Shown piece after piece: positions 16,353 to 25,630 of a DNA stretch of 32,104 nucleotides. Origin of the DNA: Bacteroidales bacterium (GTDB lineage: Bacteria; Bacteroidota; Bacteroidia; Bacteroidales; VadinHA17); assembly GCA_012517605.1 (NCBI GenBank), contig JAAYUS010000052.1, positions 1 to 32,104 on the forward strand. Reading direction: 5' to 3'. The notes under the pieces were generated by a model. The model had not been told where the DNA came from. It made no database searches and was given only the letters and a program-made list of their open reading frames with translations. Positions within the stretch are counted from its first letter, which is position 1. Each line of letters starts with the position of its first letter. Made by a program: the position numbers and the translations under genes.

Positions 16353-16404
16353 ACTTTTATGAATTTGATGTAAACTTAAATTGTTGATTTCTAAAAATAA
16401 GGTG

Positions 16405-16412
16405 CAAATTTA
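16405..16412 (-). promoter_or_regulatory. -7 promoter element of ppdK
   Basis: The minus strand reads TAAATTTG, an exact TAnnTTTG match, followed by CACC; it lies 52 nt before the ppdK start codon. The -33 position reads TTCT rather than TTTG, so the upstream half is weak. Confidence 0.5.
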
Positions 16413-16448
16413 ACATTAAAAATCAAATTTCAGAATAGTGTTGAAAAT

Positions 16449-17348
16449 TCATGCTCTCGGGTGAAACATCATAAGAGTATCACGAAGATAGCTTCTGTCG
16501 ATGTGTGTATAAATCTCTGTTGTTGTGATCGATTCATGGCCCAGCATCTCCTGCACGGCCCTCAGATCGGCCCCGGCTTCGATCATATGTGTGGCAAACG
16601 AATGGCGGAAAGTGTGAGGACTTATTTTCTTCATTATTCCCGCTTTTGCTGCAAGGTCCCTGACAATAGTGAATATCATGGCCCTCGTCAGCTTTCTCCC
16701 CCGGCGGTTAAGAAAAACAATATTCTCATTATAAATAACAGGAAGCCTGTTCCTGTCAATCCTGTACAGATCAATCTCTTTAAGCGCTTTGTTGCTGATC
16801 GGCACCAGCCTCTGCTTGTTACCCTTCCCGGTGACACTCACATATCCCTCGGAAGCATGAATATCAGTCAGCTTCAGTCCGACAAGTTCCGATACTCTAA
16901 GACCACAACCGTACAGAGTTTCAATTATGGCTTTGTTACGGTGACCGTCGGGACGGCTGAGGTCGATGGCCTCGACGATTCTGTCGATCTCCTCAACTGA
17001 AAGAACCTCGGGCAGCTTCAATCCTGACCTGGGCGACTCGATAAGCGATGAGGGGTTCTCATCTATTTCTCCGTCTGCAAGAAGAAACCTGAAAAAAGCC
17101 CGTATACCCGATAAAACTCTTGCCTGGGTCCGGGCATTTTTGTTTTCAGAACCATACCAGTTGATAAATTCTCTGATGTTGTCGAATTTTACTGCTGAAG
17201 GATCAGTTTCATGGCCCGGCCTGCTAAAAAATGATTCAAGCTTATGAATATCATTGAGATATGCTTCTATGCTGTTCTCTGAAAGGGATTTTTCGAGCCG
17301 GAGATAATTTTCAAAATTCCTGAGCGATGTTTTCCAGCTTATGGCCAT
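16449..17348 (-). CDS. xerD: Site-specific tyrosine recombinase (XerD-like)
   Basis: Xer recombinases resolve chromosome dimers at dif during division. The 299-aa protein has the N-terminal SAM-like core-binding domain (about 8-92) and the C-terminal catalytic domain with the complete active site: R151 (GCGLRVSEL), K175, H245 and R248 (HTFRHSFATHM), H271 (LGHESITTTEIY) and nucleophile Y280. Length and lack of neighbouring phage or integron genes favour a housekeeping Xer over an integrase. XerC and XerD are hard to tell apart from the sequence alone; XerD is my preference. It is upstream of ppdK in the same direction, 96 nt away, and divergent from aroQ. Confidence 0.9.
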   Translation of the reverse strand: MAISWKTSLRNFENYLRLEKSLSENSIEAYLNDIHKLESFFSRPGHETDPSAVKFDNIREFINWYGSENKNARTQARVLSGIRAFFRFLLADGEIDENPSSLIESPRSGLKLPEVLSVEEIDRIVEAIDLSRPDGHRNKAIIETLYGCGLRVSELVGLKLTDIHASEGYVSVTGKGNKQRLVPISNKALKEIDLYRIDRNRLPVIYNENIVFLNRRGRKLTRAMIFTIVRDLAAKAGIMKKISPHTFRHSFATHMIEAGADLRAVQEMLGHESITTTEIYTHIDRSYLRDTLMMFHPRA

Positions 17349-17491
17349 TTAACCTATTGTTGTTTTTCAATGTAAAAGTATCATTTGATAGCATTATATC
17401 ATAAGGAGAATTGCATAATCTTACAAAACTGCCGGCCTGGGCCCTGATCGTTGGAATTTTAACTATTTTTACACCTGTTAAACGGGTGAAA

Positions 17492-17941
17492 ATGACAAAA
17501 ATGAAAATCCAGATAATAAACGGTCCGAATCTGAATCTTCTCGGGAAAAGAGAACCCGGGCTTTATGGCGGGATGACATTTGAAGATTATCTTGAGTTTT
17601 TAGAAAAAACTTTCCCTGAGGTTTCATTTGATTATTATCAGTCGAACGTGGAAGGAGAAATAATAAACAGGATACATGAGACAGGATTCTTATATGACGG
17701 AATTATTCTTAATCCTGGGGGATATACGCATACTTCGGTATCTATAGCTGATGCGGTATCGTCGGTAAGTGCACCTGTGGTCGAAGTGCATATTACAAAC
17801 GTAGCAGCCCGGGAAGAATTCAGGCATAATAGTCTTGTAGGAAGATTTTGCGCAGGAAGTGTTATAGGTTTCGGTCTCGACGGTTACCGGCTTGCTGTTC
17901 TGGCTCTTATTGAAATTAAAAGAAAATCATCAAAGGGGTAA
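17492..17941 (+). CDS. aroQ: Type II 3-dehydroquinate dehydratase
   Basis: AroQ dehydrates 3-dehydroquinate to 3-dehydroshikimate, step three of the shikimate pathway. The protein is about 149 aa (146 if started at the second ATG, 17501), matching the family's 140-150. Motifs are INGPNLNLLGKREPGLYG (with the catalytic arginine and tyrosine), YQSNVEGEIINRIHE, LNPGGYTHTSVSIADA and the catalytic histidine in VEVHITN. The track's longer form begins at a TTG 81 bases upstream and adds a hydrophobic stretch foreign to this family, so I reject it. The stop TAA shares its last A with the pyk start codon, making a translationally coupled pair. Confidence 0.95.
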   Translation: MTKMKIQIINGPNLNLLGKREPGLYGGMTFEDYLEFLEKTFPEVSFDYYQSNVEGEIINRIHETGFLYDGIILNPGGYTHTSVSIADAVSSVSAPVVEVHITNVAAREEFRHNSLVGRFCAGSVIGFGLDGYRLAVLALIEIKRKSSKG

Positions 17942-19371
17942 TGATAAGAAAACGGACAAAAATAGTTGCCACAATTTCCGACAAAAGATGCAGTCCTGAT
18001 TTTATCAGGGAGCTTTACAATGAAGGGATGGATGTTGTCAGGATAAATTCGGCCCATCTCAATATTGAGGGCGCACTTACCATAATCCGCAATGTCAGGG
18101 AGGTATCTGATAAAATCGCCATTTTACTCGATACAAAAGGTCCCGAGATCAGGACAACAGTCTGTGATTCGCCAATTGAACTGAAAAACGGGTCGGTGGT
18201 CTCTGTCAAAGGTGACCCTGCGGGGATAACAACACCTGAAATAATATGTGTCAGCTATAAACCATTTGTATCAGAGGTGCCTGAAGGGACTGCCATCCTG
18301 ATAGATGACGGCGACATCGAGCTCAGGGCCGTCAGAAGGAACGGGGATGTTCTTGAATGTATCGTTGAGAATGACGGTATTCTCGGATCAAGGAAAAGCG
18401 TGAATCTTCCCGGGGTGAAGATTTGTCTTCCGTCAATCACCCCGAAGGACAGGGAGTTTATAAAGATGGCTGTTGATAATGACGTCGATTTTATTGCTCA
18501 TTCATTCGTCAGAACTTCACAGGATGTTCTTGATGTTCAGGCAGTACTCGACAGCTACAACAGCAGGATCAGGATAATCGCGAAGATCGAAAACGAAGAG
18601 GGTGTTAATAATTTTAATGATATCCTTGAGCACGTTTATGGTATCATGGTTGCAAGAGGTGATCTCGGCATTGAAATTCCGTATGAAAAGATACCCGGAA
18701 TCCAGAAGATGATGATCTCCAAATGTATAAGTGCAAGGAAACCCGTAATTGTGGCGACACAGATGCTTCAGTCGATGATAACCGGTCCGCGACCCACCAG
18801 GGCCGAAGTCAGCGATATTGCAAATGCAGTCTATTCACAGACAGACGCATTGATGCTCAGCGGCGAGACTGCCAGCGGAAAATATCCCGTTGAGGCTGTC
18901 AGAACAATGACAAAGGTTGCACTTGAGGCTGAAGAGAACAAGGAGAAGTTTCTTGATCTTCCGTCGGTCAACCTTATAGGCGAAATTTCAGGGTATCTGG
19001 CAAAAGTAGCTGTCAAAACTTCAGTCAGGATAGGAGCCAGAGCCATCATTTCGGATACCACAGGAGGAAGGACAATAAGGGATATGGCTGCCTACAGGGG
19101 CTATAACCATATACTTGCCCAGTGCTATCTTAAAAGTACAATGAGAGAACTTGCACTGTCGTACGGGGTATATACAAGTTACCAGGAAAAGAAAAACTCG
19201 ATAGACGACTTTATAAAAATAGCACTGGCTGACCTGGTAACACGTAAATCTCTCGACATTAAAGATGTTGTGGTCGTGCTGGCTGGTAATTTTTCAGGCG
19301 GCTCAGGTTTTTCGTTCATTGAAGTGGGATCGGTTGAGTATCTCAGGGACAGGGTTGATATAGTGGATTAG
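17941..19371 (+). CDS. pyk: Pyruvate kinase
   Basis: Pyruvate kinase transfers phosphate from PEP to ADP at the end of glycolysis. The 476-aa product is normal in length and has the TIM-barrel sequence RTKIVATISDK, RINSAH (RINFSH in most members), DTKGPEIRT, the signature IAKIENEEGV with the catalytic lysine, MVARGDLGIEI and VATQMLQSM followed by PTRAE. A B-domain (about 70-160) and the C-terminal allosteric domain follow. No extra PEP-utiliser domain is fused at the end. It overlaps aroQ by one base (TAATG) and so depends on the same transcript. The combination of pyk with ppdK 1.6 kb away allows opposite fluxes between PEP and pyruvate. Confidence 0.97.
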   Translation: MIRKRTKIVATISDKRCSPDFIRELYNEGMDVVRINSAHLNIEGALTIIRNVREVSDKIAILLDTKGPEIRTTVCDSPIELKNGSVVSVKGDPAGITTPEIICVSYKPFVSEVPEGTAILIDDGDIELRAVRRNGDVLECIVENDGILGSRKSVNLPGVKICLPSITPKDREFIKMAVDNDVDFIAHSFVRTSQDVLDVQAVLDSYNSRIRIIAKIENEEGVNNFNDILEHVYGIMVARGDLGIEIPYEKIPGIQKMMISKCISARKPVIVATQMLQSMITGPRPTRAEVSDIANAVYSQTDALMLSGETASGKYPVEAVRTMTKVALEAEENKEKFLDLPSVNLIGEISGYLAKVAVKTSVRIGARAIISDTTGGRTIRDMAAYRGYNHILAQCYLKSTMRELALSYGVYTSYQEKKNSIDDFIKIALADLVTRKSLDIKDVVVVLAGNFSGGSGFSFIEVGSVEYLRDRVDIVD

Positions 19372-19507
19372 AAGTGTATTAATGGTCTGATTTTTGAGGA
19401 TGTTTTATTGCCATATACCGGTAATCAATGGTCAGAAACTTGTTAATTTCCTCAATGAATATTCTTCAAAATGTTCATGTTTCAATTCTGGGCATCGATT
19501 ACGCCAG

Positions 19508-19522
19508 AACCTGAAACAGGTT
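19508..19522. other. Short hairpin between pyk and the T9SS cargo gene
   Basis: AACCTG-AAA-CAGGTT is a perfect 6-bp stem with a 3-nt loop, followed by TGTTATTAGTT. It could be a weak terminator after pyk or a regulatory hairpin in the leader of the next gene. The rest of the 189-bp gap shows no clear promoter element. Confidence 0.3.
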
Positions 19523-19546
19523 TGTTATTAGTTATTTAATCTTTTT

Positions 19547-19552
19547 AAGGAG
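19547..19552 (+). promoter_or_regulatory. Shine-Dalgarno site for a GTG start
   Basis: AAGGAG stands 8 nt before the GTG at 19561. It fixes the start of the T9SS cargo gene and is notable because most genes in this window, as in Bacteroidota generally, have no clear Shine-Dalgarno sequence. Confidence 0.65.
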
Positions 19553-19560
19553 ATTTAAAG

Positions 19561-22182
19561 GTGAAACTTTTAAAAATAAGGACATTGATTGCGTCTGCAT
19601 TTCTGTTTCTGCTGGCAGGAAATGCATGGGCAACACATAACAGGGCAGGGGAGATCACTTATGTTCAGCTGTCGGATCTTACCTTTGAAATTACAATAAC
19701 CACATATACCTATACCCTGAGCTATGCCGACAGGCCCGAACTTGAAGTAATGTGGGGCGATAATTCGACTTCGGTGGCAAAAAGGATAAGCATCCTCTTT
19801 CTTCCGAATTATTATAAGCGCAACATATACAAGATCACGCATACATACCCGGGACCAGGCGTATATAAAATTGTAGTCCAGGATCCTAACCGGAATGCAG
19901 ATATCAAGAACATACCCAACTCCGTAAATGTGATCTTTTCAATTTCAACAATACTGATCGTAAACCCTTCAATCGGAAGGAACAATACACCTGTGCTTCT
20001 TAATCCACCCTATGACAAGGCCGCCAGAGGTTATGTATTCATTCATAATCCCGGTGCCTATGATCCTGACGGAGACAGCCTTTCCTACAAGATTACAGTT
20101 TGCACAAGAGAAGACGGAAGGCCTATCGAGAATTATACATTTCCGCCTGCATCCCATTTTATAAGAGTCGACTCGATAAGCGGAGACCTGATCTGGGATA
20201 CACCTGTCGATACCGGAGCATATAATGTTGCCATGGAGATTGAAGAATGGCGTTATGGAAAAAAAATAGGAATTGTCGAAAGAGATATACAGATAAATGT
20301 TTATGATTCAAAGAATAAACCCCCTGTGAATGGTCCGTTGCATGACATATGCGTTGAAGCCGGGAAGCCTGTCAATTTAAAAGTTACGGCAACTGATCCT
20401 GACAATGATTTCATAAGCCTTATGTCAACCTCTGGCATCTATACGATTCCGGAATGCCGGGCAAGGTTTGTTCATCTTGATTCGATAGCCGGTTATGCGT
20501 CGGCAACTTTGCAATGGACTCCATGTCATGCTGCTGTGAGAAATCAACCATATGATGTTCTGATAAAATCTGATGATTACAGCAGTGAAATGAAGCTGTC
20601 GGATATTGACAATTTCAGGATAAAGGTCCTGGGGCCGGCGCCGGTTCTGGTCAATGCAGCGCCTGAAGGCAAATTCATAAGGCTTACATGGAACAACTAC
20701 GGTACTGATGTGATTACAGGATTCAACATATACAGGAGGGATGGCCCCTCGTCATTTGTCCAGGACTCCTGTTCGTCAGGGCTGCCTCCCTCATCTGGTT
20801 TTGCAAAAGTTGGTTATGCGGCGGGGAGTTCGGCAGTGTCATTTGTTGATACTGATAACGGACAGGGACTGCAGTTCAGCAGGGAATATACATACAGGAT
20901 TGTTGCAGTGTATCCAAATGGCACCGAAAGCAAAGCCTCTAATGAAATATCAGGAGCACTGGTGTCGGGTGTTCCCGTGATAACAAATGTAAGTGTCAGG
21001 ACCACCTCTCTGACAAACGGATCAGTTTATGTTGCCTGGAGGAAACCCGACCGGCTCGACACCATCCCGGCACTTGGGCCATATGAGTACCTTATTTACA
21101 GGGCTGAAAGCATAACCGGCACAAACTATGTGCAGATCCGTTCAATAAATACTTCCACTCTGAATGAAACAAGTTTTATTGATACACTTATTAATACCCA
21201 GGGCAGTGGCTATGTTTACAAGATCGAACTTTACAACAACGCACCCGCTAACAGGTTCCTGATTGGTGAGCCGGGATATGCTTCGTCAGTTTTCCTGGCA
21301 GCAAGCCCGGGCGACAGGAAGGTGCGTTTCACAATAAGCCGCAATACTCCATGGATCAATACCAGATATGACTTCTTCAGACTTAACCAGGCCACAAACC
21401 GGTACGATTCAATTGGCACTACAACGCAGCTTACTTTTACGGATGAAGGTCTTGTCAATGGCCGGCAGTATTGCTACAGGGTAAGATCAACAGGAGGATA
21501 TACAAATCCAGGATATCCGGTGAACCTTATTAATTTTTCCCAGGAAACCTGCGCAACAGCAGTCGACAATGAAGCTCCGTGTATTCCGCAGATATCCGTA
21601 TCAAGCCAGTGCGACAGTCTTTACAATACTGTCAGATGGACAATTGCCGACACCAAATGCCTTGAAGATGTCAGTGGATACAAGATCTACTATAAACTCC
21701 TCACGGATGAAAATCTGTCTTTGCTTACAACTATCAACGATAAGAACACATTCATGTGCAAGCATTACCCGGGCGAAGTTGTTGCCGGATGTTACGCGGT
21801 CTCCGCTTTTGATGCAATAGGTAATGAAGGCGAGAAGTCGGCCATGATATGCGTGGATTCGTGCAAGTTCTATGAGATCCCCAATGTTTTTACTCCAAAC
21901 GGGGATGATATCAATGATCGCCTCGTGGCAAAGACATCCGGACTTATTGAAAAGGTCGATTTCAAACTTTTCAACCGTTATGGTGTGCTTATATTTGAGA
22001 CTGATAATCCAAAGCTTGACTGGGAAGGGACATATAAAGGTAAAATAGTCTCACCGGGAGTATATTTCTATCAGTGCGATGTTTACGAGAGAAGAATTTC
22101 CGGTCTTGAAATGTACCATCTTTCGGGATTTGTACATGTGATAACCGAGAAAGGAGCGACAGTAGGGAAACCGGAGTATTAA
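19561..22182 (+). CDS. Secreted protein with T9SS type B sorting domain
   Basis: This 873-aa protein would be exported by Sec and then carried across the outer membrane by the type IX secretion system to the surface or medium. A signal peptide covers residues 1-25 (ending GNAWA, then THNRAGEITY, a start typical of CHU-type cargo). The middle contains repeated beta-sandwich modules: PKD-like parts to about 360 and fibronectin-III-like parts from about 365 to 670 (ITGFNIYRRDG, YTYRIVAVYPNGTES, YCYRVRSTGG). The last about 100 residues (IPNVFTPNGDDINDRL to VYFYQCDVYER) are the gliding-motility-associated C-terminal (CHU_C) domain. No catalytic domain is seen, so adhesion or matrix function is likely. 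The start is GTG with a good Shine-Dalgarno. The exported TPR gene follows 20 nt later. Confidence 0.9.
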   Translation: MKLLKIRTLIASAFLFLLAGNAWATHNRAGEITYVQLSDLTFEITITTYTYTLSYADRPELEVMWGDNSTSVAKRISILFLPNYYKRNIYKITHTYPGPGVYKIVVQDPNRNADIKNIPNSVNVIFSISTILIVNPSIGRNNTPVLLNPPYDKAARGYVFIHNPGAYDPDGDSLSYKITVCTREDGRPIENYTFPPASHFIRVDSISGDLIWDTPVDTGAYNVAMEIEEWRYGKKIGIVERDIQINVYDSKNKPPVNGPLHDICVEAGKPVNLKVTATDPDNDFISLMSTSGIYTIPECRARFVHLDSIAGYASATLQWTPCHAAVRNQPYDVLIKSDDYSSEMKLSDIDNFRIKVLGPAPVLVNAAPEGKFIRLTWNNYGTDVITGFNIYRRDGPSSFVQDSCSSGLPPSSGFAKVGYAAGSSAVSFVDTDNGQGLQFSREYTYRIVAVYPNGTESKASNEISGALVSGVPVITNVSVRTTSLTNGSVYVAWRKPDRLDTIPALGPYEYLIYRAESITGTNYVQIRSINTSTLNETSFIDTLINTQGSGYVYKIELYNNAPANRFLIGEPGYASSVFLAASPGDRKVRFTISRNTPWINTRYDFFRLNQATNRYDSIGTTTQLTFTDEGLVNGRQYCYRVRSTGGYTNPGYPVNLINFSQETCATAVDNEAPCIPQISVSSQCDSLYNTVRWTIADTKCLEDVSGYKIYYKLLTDENLSLLTTINDKNTFMCKHYPGEVVAGCYAVSAFDAIGNEGEKSAMICVDSCKFYEIPNVFTPNGDDINDRLVAKTSGLIEKVDFKLFNRYGVLIFETDNPKLDWEGTYKGKIVSPGVYFYQCDVYERRISGLEMYHLSGFVHVITEKGATVGKPEY

Positions 22183-22202
22183 CAGAAAACAGATCCTCTT
22201 CG

Positions 22203-23405
22203 ATGAAAAGAACATTATTCTGCATTGCAATTTCATTCATAACGGTTCTGGCATCTGGTCAGAAACCGGTCTATTACCTGATGAAGGGTAAAGCACTCAT
22301 TGAGGCCGGAAAAGCCGGGGAAGCTGCTGCTTTGCTTACAGGGGCGATAAAGGACAACCAGGATGCTTCCTTCTACCTCTGGAGGGCTGAAGCTTATCTT
22401 GCAAAAGGTGATTATTCATCAGCAATTGATGATTTCAACTCGGCAAACAAAATGACTGCCGCATCAGGCGAATACGGACTTGCAAGGATCTATGCCATAA
22501 GGAATGACGCGGCAACGGCAGTATATCATCTTGAACTCTCGATGAGATCCCCGTTCAGGAAAAGTGAAAAGGAGATAATGACCGATCCTTCTTTCACACT
22601 GCTTGAAAACAGACCGGAATGGCGCCAGTTCTGGAAAAAGGACTGGTATTCCACACCTGAAAAAAGGGTTACCGAGATTGAGTACAGCATTTCAACAGGG
22701 AACCTTGCTGAGGCAAAGAACATATTCCGGTCACTCAGCTCCTCATATCCGGAGGATGTCATTACAGAGTATTCATCAGCTTTGATCAGCATTGCCGAAT
22801 CAAAGTATGCCGATGCAGTGAGGACACTTACACAGATCCTGTCGGAAAATCCCGGTGATATTAAATGCCTCAGGCTTCTTGCATCTGCACAGGAGGTATC
22901 AGGTAATCCGGCCGGGGCATCAGCCTCCTATACCAGTCTGATAAACATGAACGTTGCCGATCCCGAACTTCTCTTAAGCAGGGCAGGATGCTACAGGAAG
23001 ACTGGTGAAACAGAAAAAGCCATTGATGACATTGCAGAATATCTCGATTTTTATCCTGGCAGCAAAAAAGCGCTGAGCCTTGCGGGAAAGGCAGCATCCG
23101 CAGCAGGTGATAATATAAGGGCTCTGTCGTATTTCTCGGAAAATGTCAGGCTTCATCCAAATGATCCTGAATGTTTTATCGACCGCGCAAATTCCTATTT
23201 CATGTCCCGTTCCTGGGAATGGGCTGCAAAGGATTATGGGATGTCGCTCGACCTTCAACCGGGTAATTCTGAAGCCTGGCTCAATAACGGGATTTCACTT
23301 CTCAATATGGGAAAGACTGAAGATGCCTGCTACAACTTCAGGAAAGCATTCAATCTTGGAAACAGGAATTCAACAGAATATCTGAGCAAATATTGTATAA
23401 AGTAG
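22203..23405 (+). CDS. Exported tetratricopeptide-repeat protein
   Basis: The 400-aa product has a signal peptide (MKRTLFCIAISFITVLASG) and no other membrane segment. Helical TPR units are visible throughout: GKALIEAGKAGEAAALLTGAI, YLWRAEAYLAKGDYSSAIDDF, LLLSRAGCYRKTGETEKAIDDI and AWLNNGISLLNMGKTEDACYNF. The region of about 130-160 departs from the repeat. TPR domains bind partner proteins; there is no enzyme motif. It follows the T9SS cargo gene by 20 nt and may help fold, secrete or anchor that protein in the periplasm or at the outer membrane; this is inference from position only. It is convergent with the histidine kinase gene, 12 nt apart. Confidence 0.85.
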   Translation: MKRTLFCIAISFITVLASGQKPVYYLMKGKALIEAGKAGEAAALLTGAIKDNQDASFYLWRAEAYLAKGDYSSAIDDFNSANKMTAASGEYGLARIYAIRNDAATAVYHLELSMRSPFRKSEKEIMTDPSFTLLENRPEWRQFWKKDWYSTPEKRVTEIEYSISTGNLAEAKNIFRSLSSSYPEDVITEYSSALISIAESKYADAVRTLTQILSENPGDIKCLRLLASAQEVSGNPAGASASYTSLINMNVADPELLLSRAGCYRKTGETEKAIDDIAEYLDFYPGSKKALSLAGKAASAAGDNIRALSYFSENVRLHPNDPECFIDRANSYFMSRSWEWAAKDYGMSLDLQPGNSEAWLNNGISLLNMGKTEDACYNFRKAFNLGNRNSTEYLSKYCIK

Positions 23406-23417
23406 ATCCTCAGGTTT

Positions 23418-25586
23418 TTATCTTACATTTTTCAGGATCTTTTCGAACAGGTCGCGCGGCTTAAAAGGTTTCAGGACATAATCGTTTATGTTGAGATTGT
23501 CGATCCTGTCGTGTGTTTCCGACATTATTGCCGCAGTCAGCGCCACAACCGGAATGTCCCTGATCCTGGGATCATCGGAGTTCCTGATTATCCTGGTGGC
23601 TTCTATTCCGTCGAGGACAGGCATGTGAAGATCCATAAGGACAAGATCAAAATCTTCTTTTTCGAGAAGGCTCAGAGCAATTCTTCCGTTTTCCGCATGC
23701 GTGACCTTTACTCCCCAACCGTTGAGGAATTTATTTGCCACGAAGAAGTTTATCTTGTTATCCTCAGCAACAAGTATTCTCTTTCCTTCAAGTCCGGCAT
23801 ACGATTCCGGCGCATCACCTTTCTGGGTGATTTCGCTTTTTTCGGCTATCCCGAATGAAAGCACAAACCTGAAGGCTGAACCCTTTCCTGTTTCGCTTTC
23901 AACCTCAATATGACCCCCCTGAAGTTCAACAAGCCTTTTGCAGATGGCGAGTCCGAGACCGGTCCCACCGTAATGTCTTGTTGTATCGGGTGATGCCTGG
24001 GTATAGCTTTCAAAAATATAATCGTGCTTGTCTTTCGGGATCCCGATACCTGTATCTTTCACAATGAATTCGATCTTTGTGGATCCGGCAGTTCGTTCAA
24101 GTGCCTTCAGGAAGACATGAATACCTCCCTTCTGCGTGAATTTCAGTGCGTTTGAAAGAAGGTTTGAAAGGATCTGGTTCAGCCTTATAGGATCACCTAT
24201 TAAATCATCAGGCAGTTCATTTTGCCTCGTTATATCAAATTCGAGGTTCTTGGACTTGGATCTGAATGAATATGTTCTCTGGATATCTTTCAGGAAATCA
24301 CTTAAGTTGAATGAGGTTTTTTCAAATTCAATCTTGCCTGATTCCATCTTATTATAGTCGAGCACATCATTTACAAGAGTCAGAAGGTGGTTGCCCGAGA
24401 ACCGCAGAGTTTTGATATAATCCATCTGATCTTCCCTGGGATTGCCCTGAAGGAGGAGATTGGTGATACCTATGACTTCGTTCAGAGGCGTTCTGATCTC
24501 ATGGCTCATTGTCGACATGAACTGCTGTTTTGACTGGGCAGCTTCTTCAGCTTTACGGCTGGCCATGATAACATTGTCAATCATTATCCTTCGCTGAAGC
24601 GCTATGGCAATCTGGTTTGCAATGAATTCAAGAACTGTAACATCCTCCTGTGAGAATTTGTCCTCGTCGTGATAATCCTGGAAAGCCATCACCCCTATTA
24701 TCTCTTTTTCTGCTTTCAGAGGAACACCCATCCATACCTTGCAAGGCGCTCCGACAAGGGCTATGTCTCCTGAATTTTCAAGGCATTTCATATCATTTAC
24801 CTTGAGAAGAACTGATTTTTTAAGCCCAATTGCCCATTTGGAAATTGTCTTACGGGCAGGCACCCTTTCGAACTGATCCTTTTCGTCAGAAAAGAATGGC
24901 ATGGAAAGAGTGTCAGAAGCTTTATCATAAAGTGCAATGAAGAAATTGTTTGTATCCCATATTTTGCTCAGCTCCTGCACTATCGTCGGATATATCTCCT
25001 TTATGTCGGTCTGGTTCAGTGCTGCTGTCGATATATTGTACAGGATTTCCTGGATCGTCTGATTCTTCTTTTCAATGGATATGTCGCGGTAAATGCCAAG
25101 GGAGGCAACAATCTCATTATCAATAAGAACGTTAGTGGCAATTAGTGATACATTGATCCTTTTTCCGGCTTTATTGCATCTTATAGTATTCCTCGTTACC
25201 CTGTGATTTTCAAAGGCAATCTCACTGGGTTTGACAGAATCGTGTTTCAGATCTTCAGGGATAATGAGTTCGTCAGCATATCTTCCCACAGCTTCCCCGG
25301 GTGTATAGCCGAAAAGATCAGTGAACTCCCTGTTTACCATTACGACCCTGTCTTCAAGGTCAATAATTGCAATGGCCTCCGGAATAGAATCTATGAGATG
25401 TTCAAGGAGTACATTTTCCCTGCTTGTCTTTTCTCTTTGTCCGCTTGTTCTCAGGTCATGATCTATTCCTGATTTCGCTCTGAGAAATTCATTTTCCCTT
25501 CTTAATATGGAATTCTCCTTAAGAAGTTCCTCATATTTCTCTTTAAAGTCAGTCATGGCCTGTTTTGAAAAAGGAGGTATGATCAT
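23418..25586 (-). CDS. Soluble hybrid sensor histidine kinase (PAS-GAF-HisKA-HATPase-REC)
   Basis: This 722-aa two-component protein has no signal peptide or membrane helix, so it senses a cytoplasmic signal. Domains in order: coiled coil (about 12-40), PAS (about 60-172, with IPEAIAIIDLEDRVVMVN), GAF (about 185-335), HisKA with phospho-acceptor H362 in MSHEIRTPLNE, HATPase (N box NQILSNLLSNALKFT, G1 DTGIGIP, G2 GGTGLGLAI) and a C-terminal receiver with D608/D609 pocket region, phospho-acceptor D652 (LVLMDLHMP) and K706. All catalytic residues are intact. No partner with an HPt domain or output domain lies nearby. The start is probably the first ATG, but the ATG at residue 11 is possible. It follows nth by 44 nt on the minus strand. 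Confidence 0.94.
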   Translation of the reverse strand: MIIPPFSKQAMTDFKEKYEELLKENSILRRENEFLRAKSGIDHDLRTSGQREKTSRENVLLEHLIDSIPEAIAIIDLEDRVVMVNREFTDLFGYTPGEAVGRYADELIIPEDLKHDSVKPSEIAFENHRVTRNTIRCNKAGKRINVSLIATNVLIDNEIVASLGIYRDISIEKKNQTIQEILYNISTAALNQTDIKEIYPTIVQELSKIWDTNNFFIALYDKASDTLSMPFFSDEKDQFERVPARKTISKWAIGLKKSVLLKVNDMKCLENSGDIALVGAPCKVWMGVPLKAEKEIIGVMAFQDYHDEDKFSQEDVTVLEFIANQIAIALQRRIMIDNVIMASRKAEEAAQSKQQFMSTMSHEIRTPLNEVIGITNLLLQGNPREDQMDYIKTLRFSGNHLLTLVNDVLDYNKMESGKIEFEKTSFNLSDFLKDIQRTYSFRSKSKNLEFDITRQNELPDDLIGDPIRLNQILSNLLSNALKFTQKGGIHVFLKALERTAGSTKIEFIVKDTGIGIPKDKHDYIFESYTQASPDTTRHYGGTGLGLAICKRLVELQGGHIEVESETGKGSAFRFVLSFGIAEKSEITQKGDAPESYAGLEGKRILVAEDNKINFFVANKFLNGWGVKVTHAENGRIALSLLEKEDFDLVLMDLHMPVLDGIEATRIIRNSDDPRIRDIPVVALTAAIMSETHDRIDNLNINDYVLKPFKPRDLFEKILKNVR

Positions 25587-25630
25587 AATTATTGTTTATG
25601 CAGATAATTTAACGTGGAATAAGGTCAAAT

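Noticed and set aside
16461-17000. 179-aa ORF antisense to xerD
   Set aside because: The opposite frame encodes a complete tyrosine recombinase with all catalytic residues; the antisense product has no recognisable family.
16449-17348. Phage or genomic-island integrase
   Set aside because: There are no phage genes, attachment repeats or tRNA next to it, and size and sequence suit a housekeeping Xer recombinase.
17411-17491. Longer aroQ start giving a hydrophobic N-terminal extension
   Set aside because: It needs a TTG start and adds about 27 residues foreign to type II dehydroquinases, whose conserved sequence begins at MKIQIINGPN.
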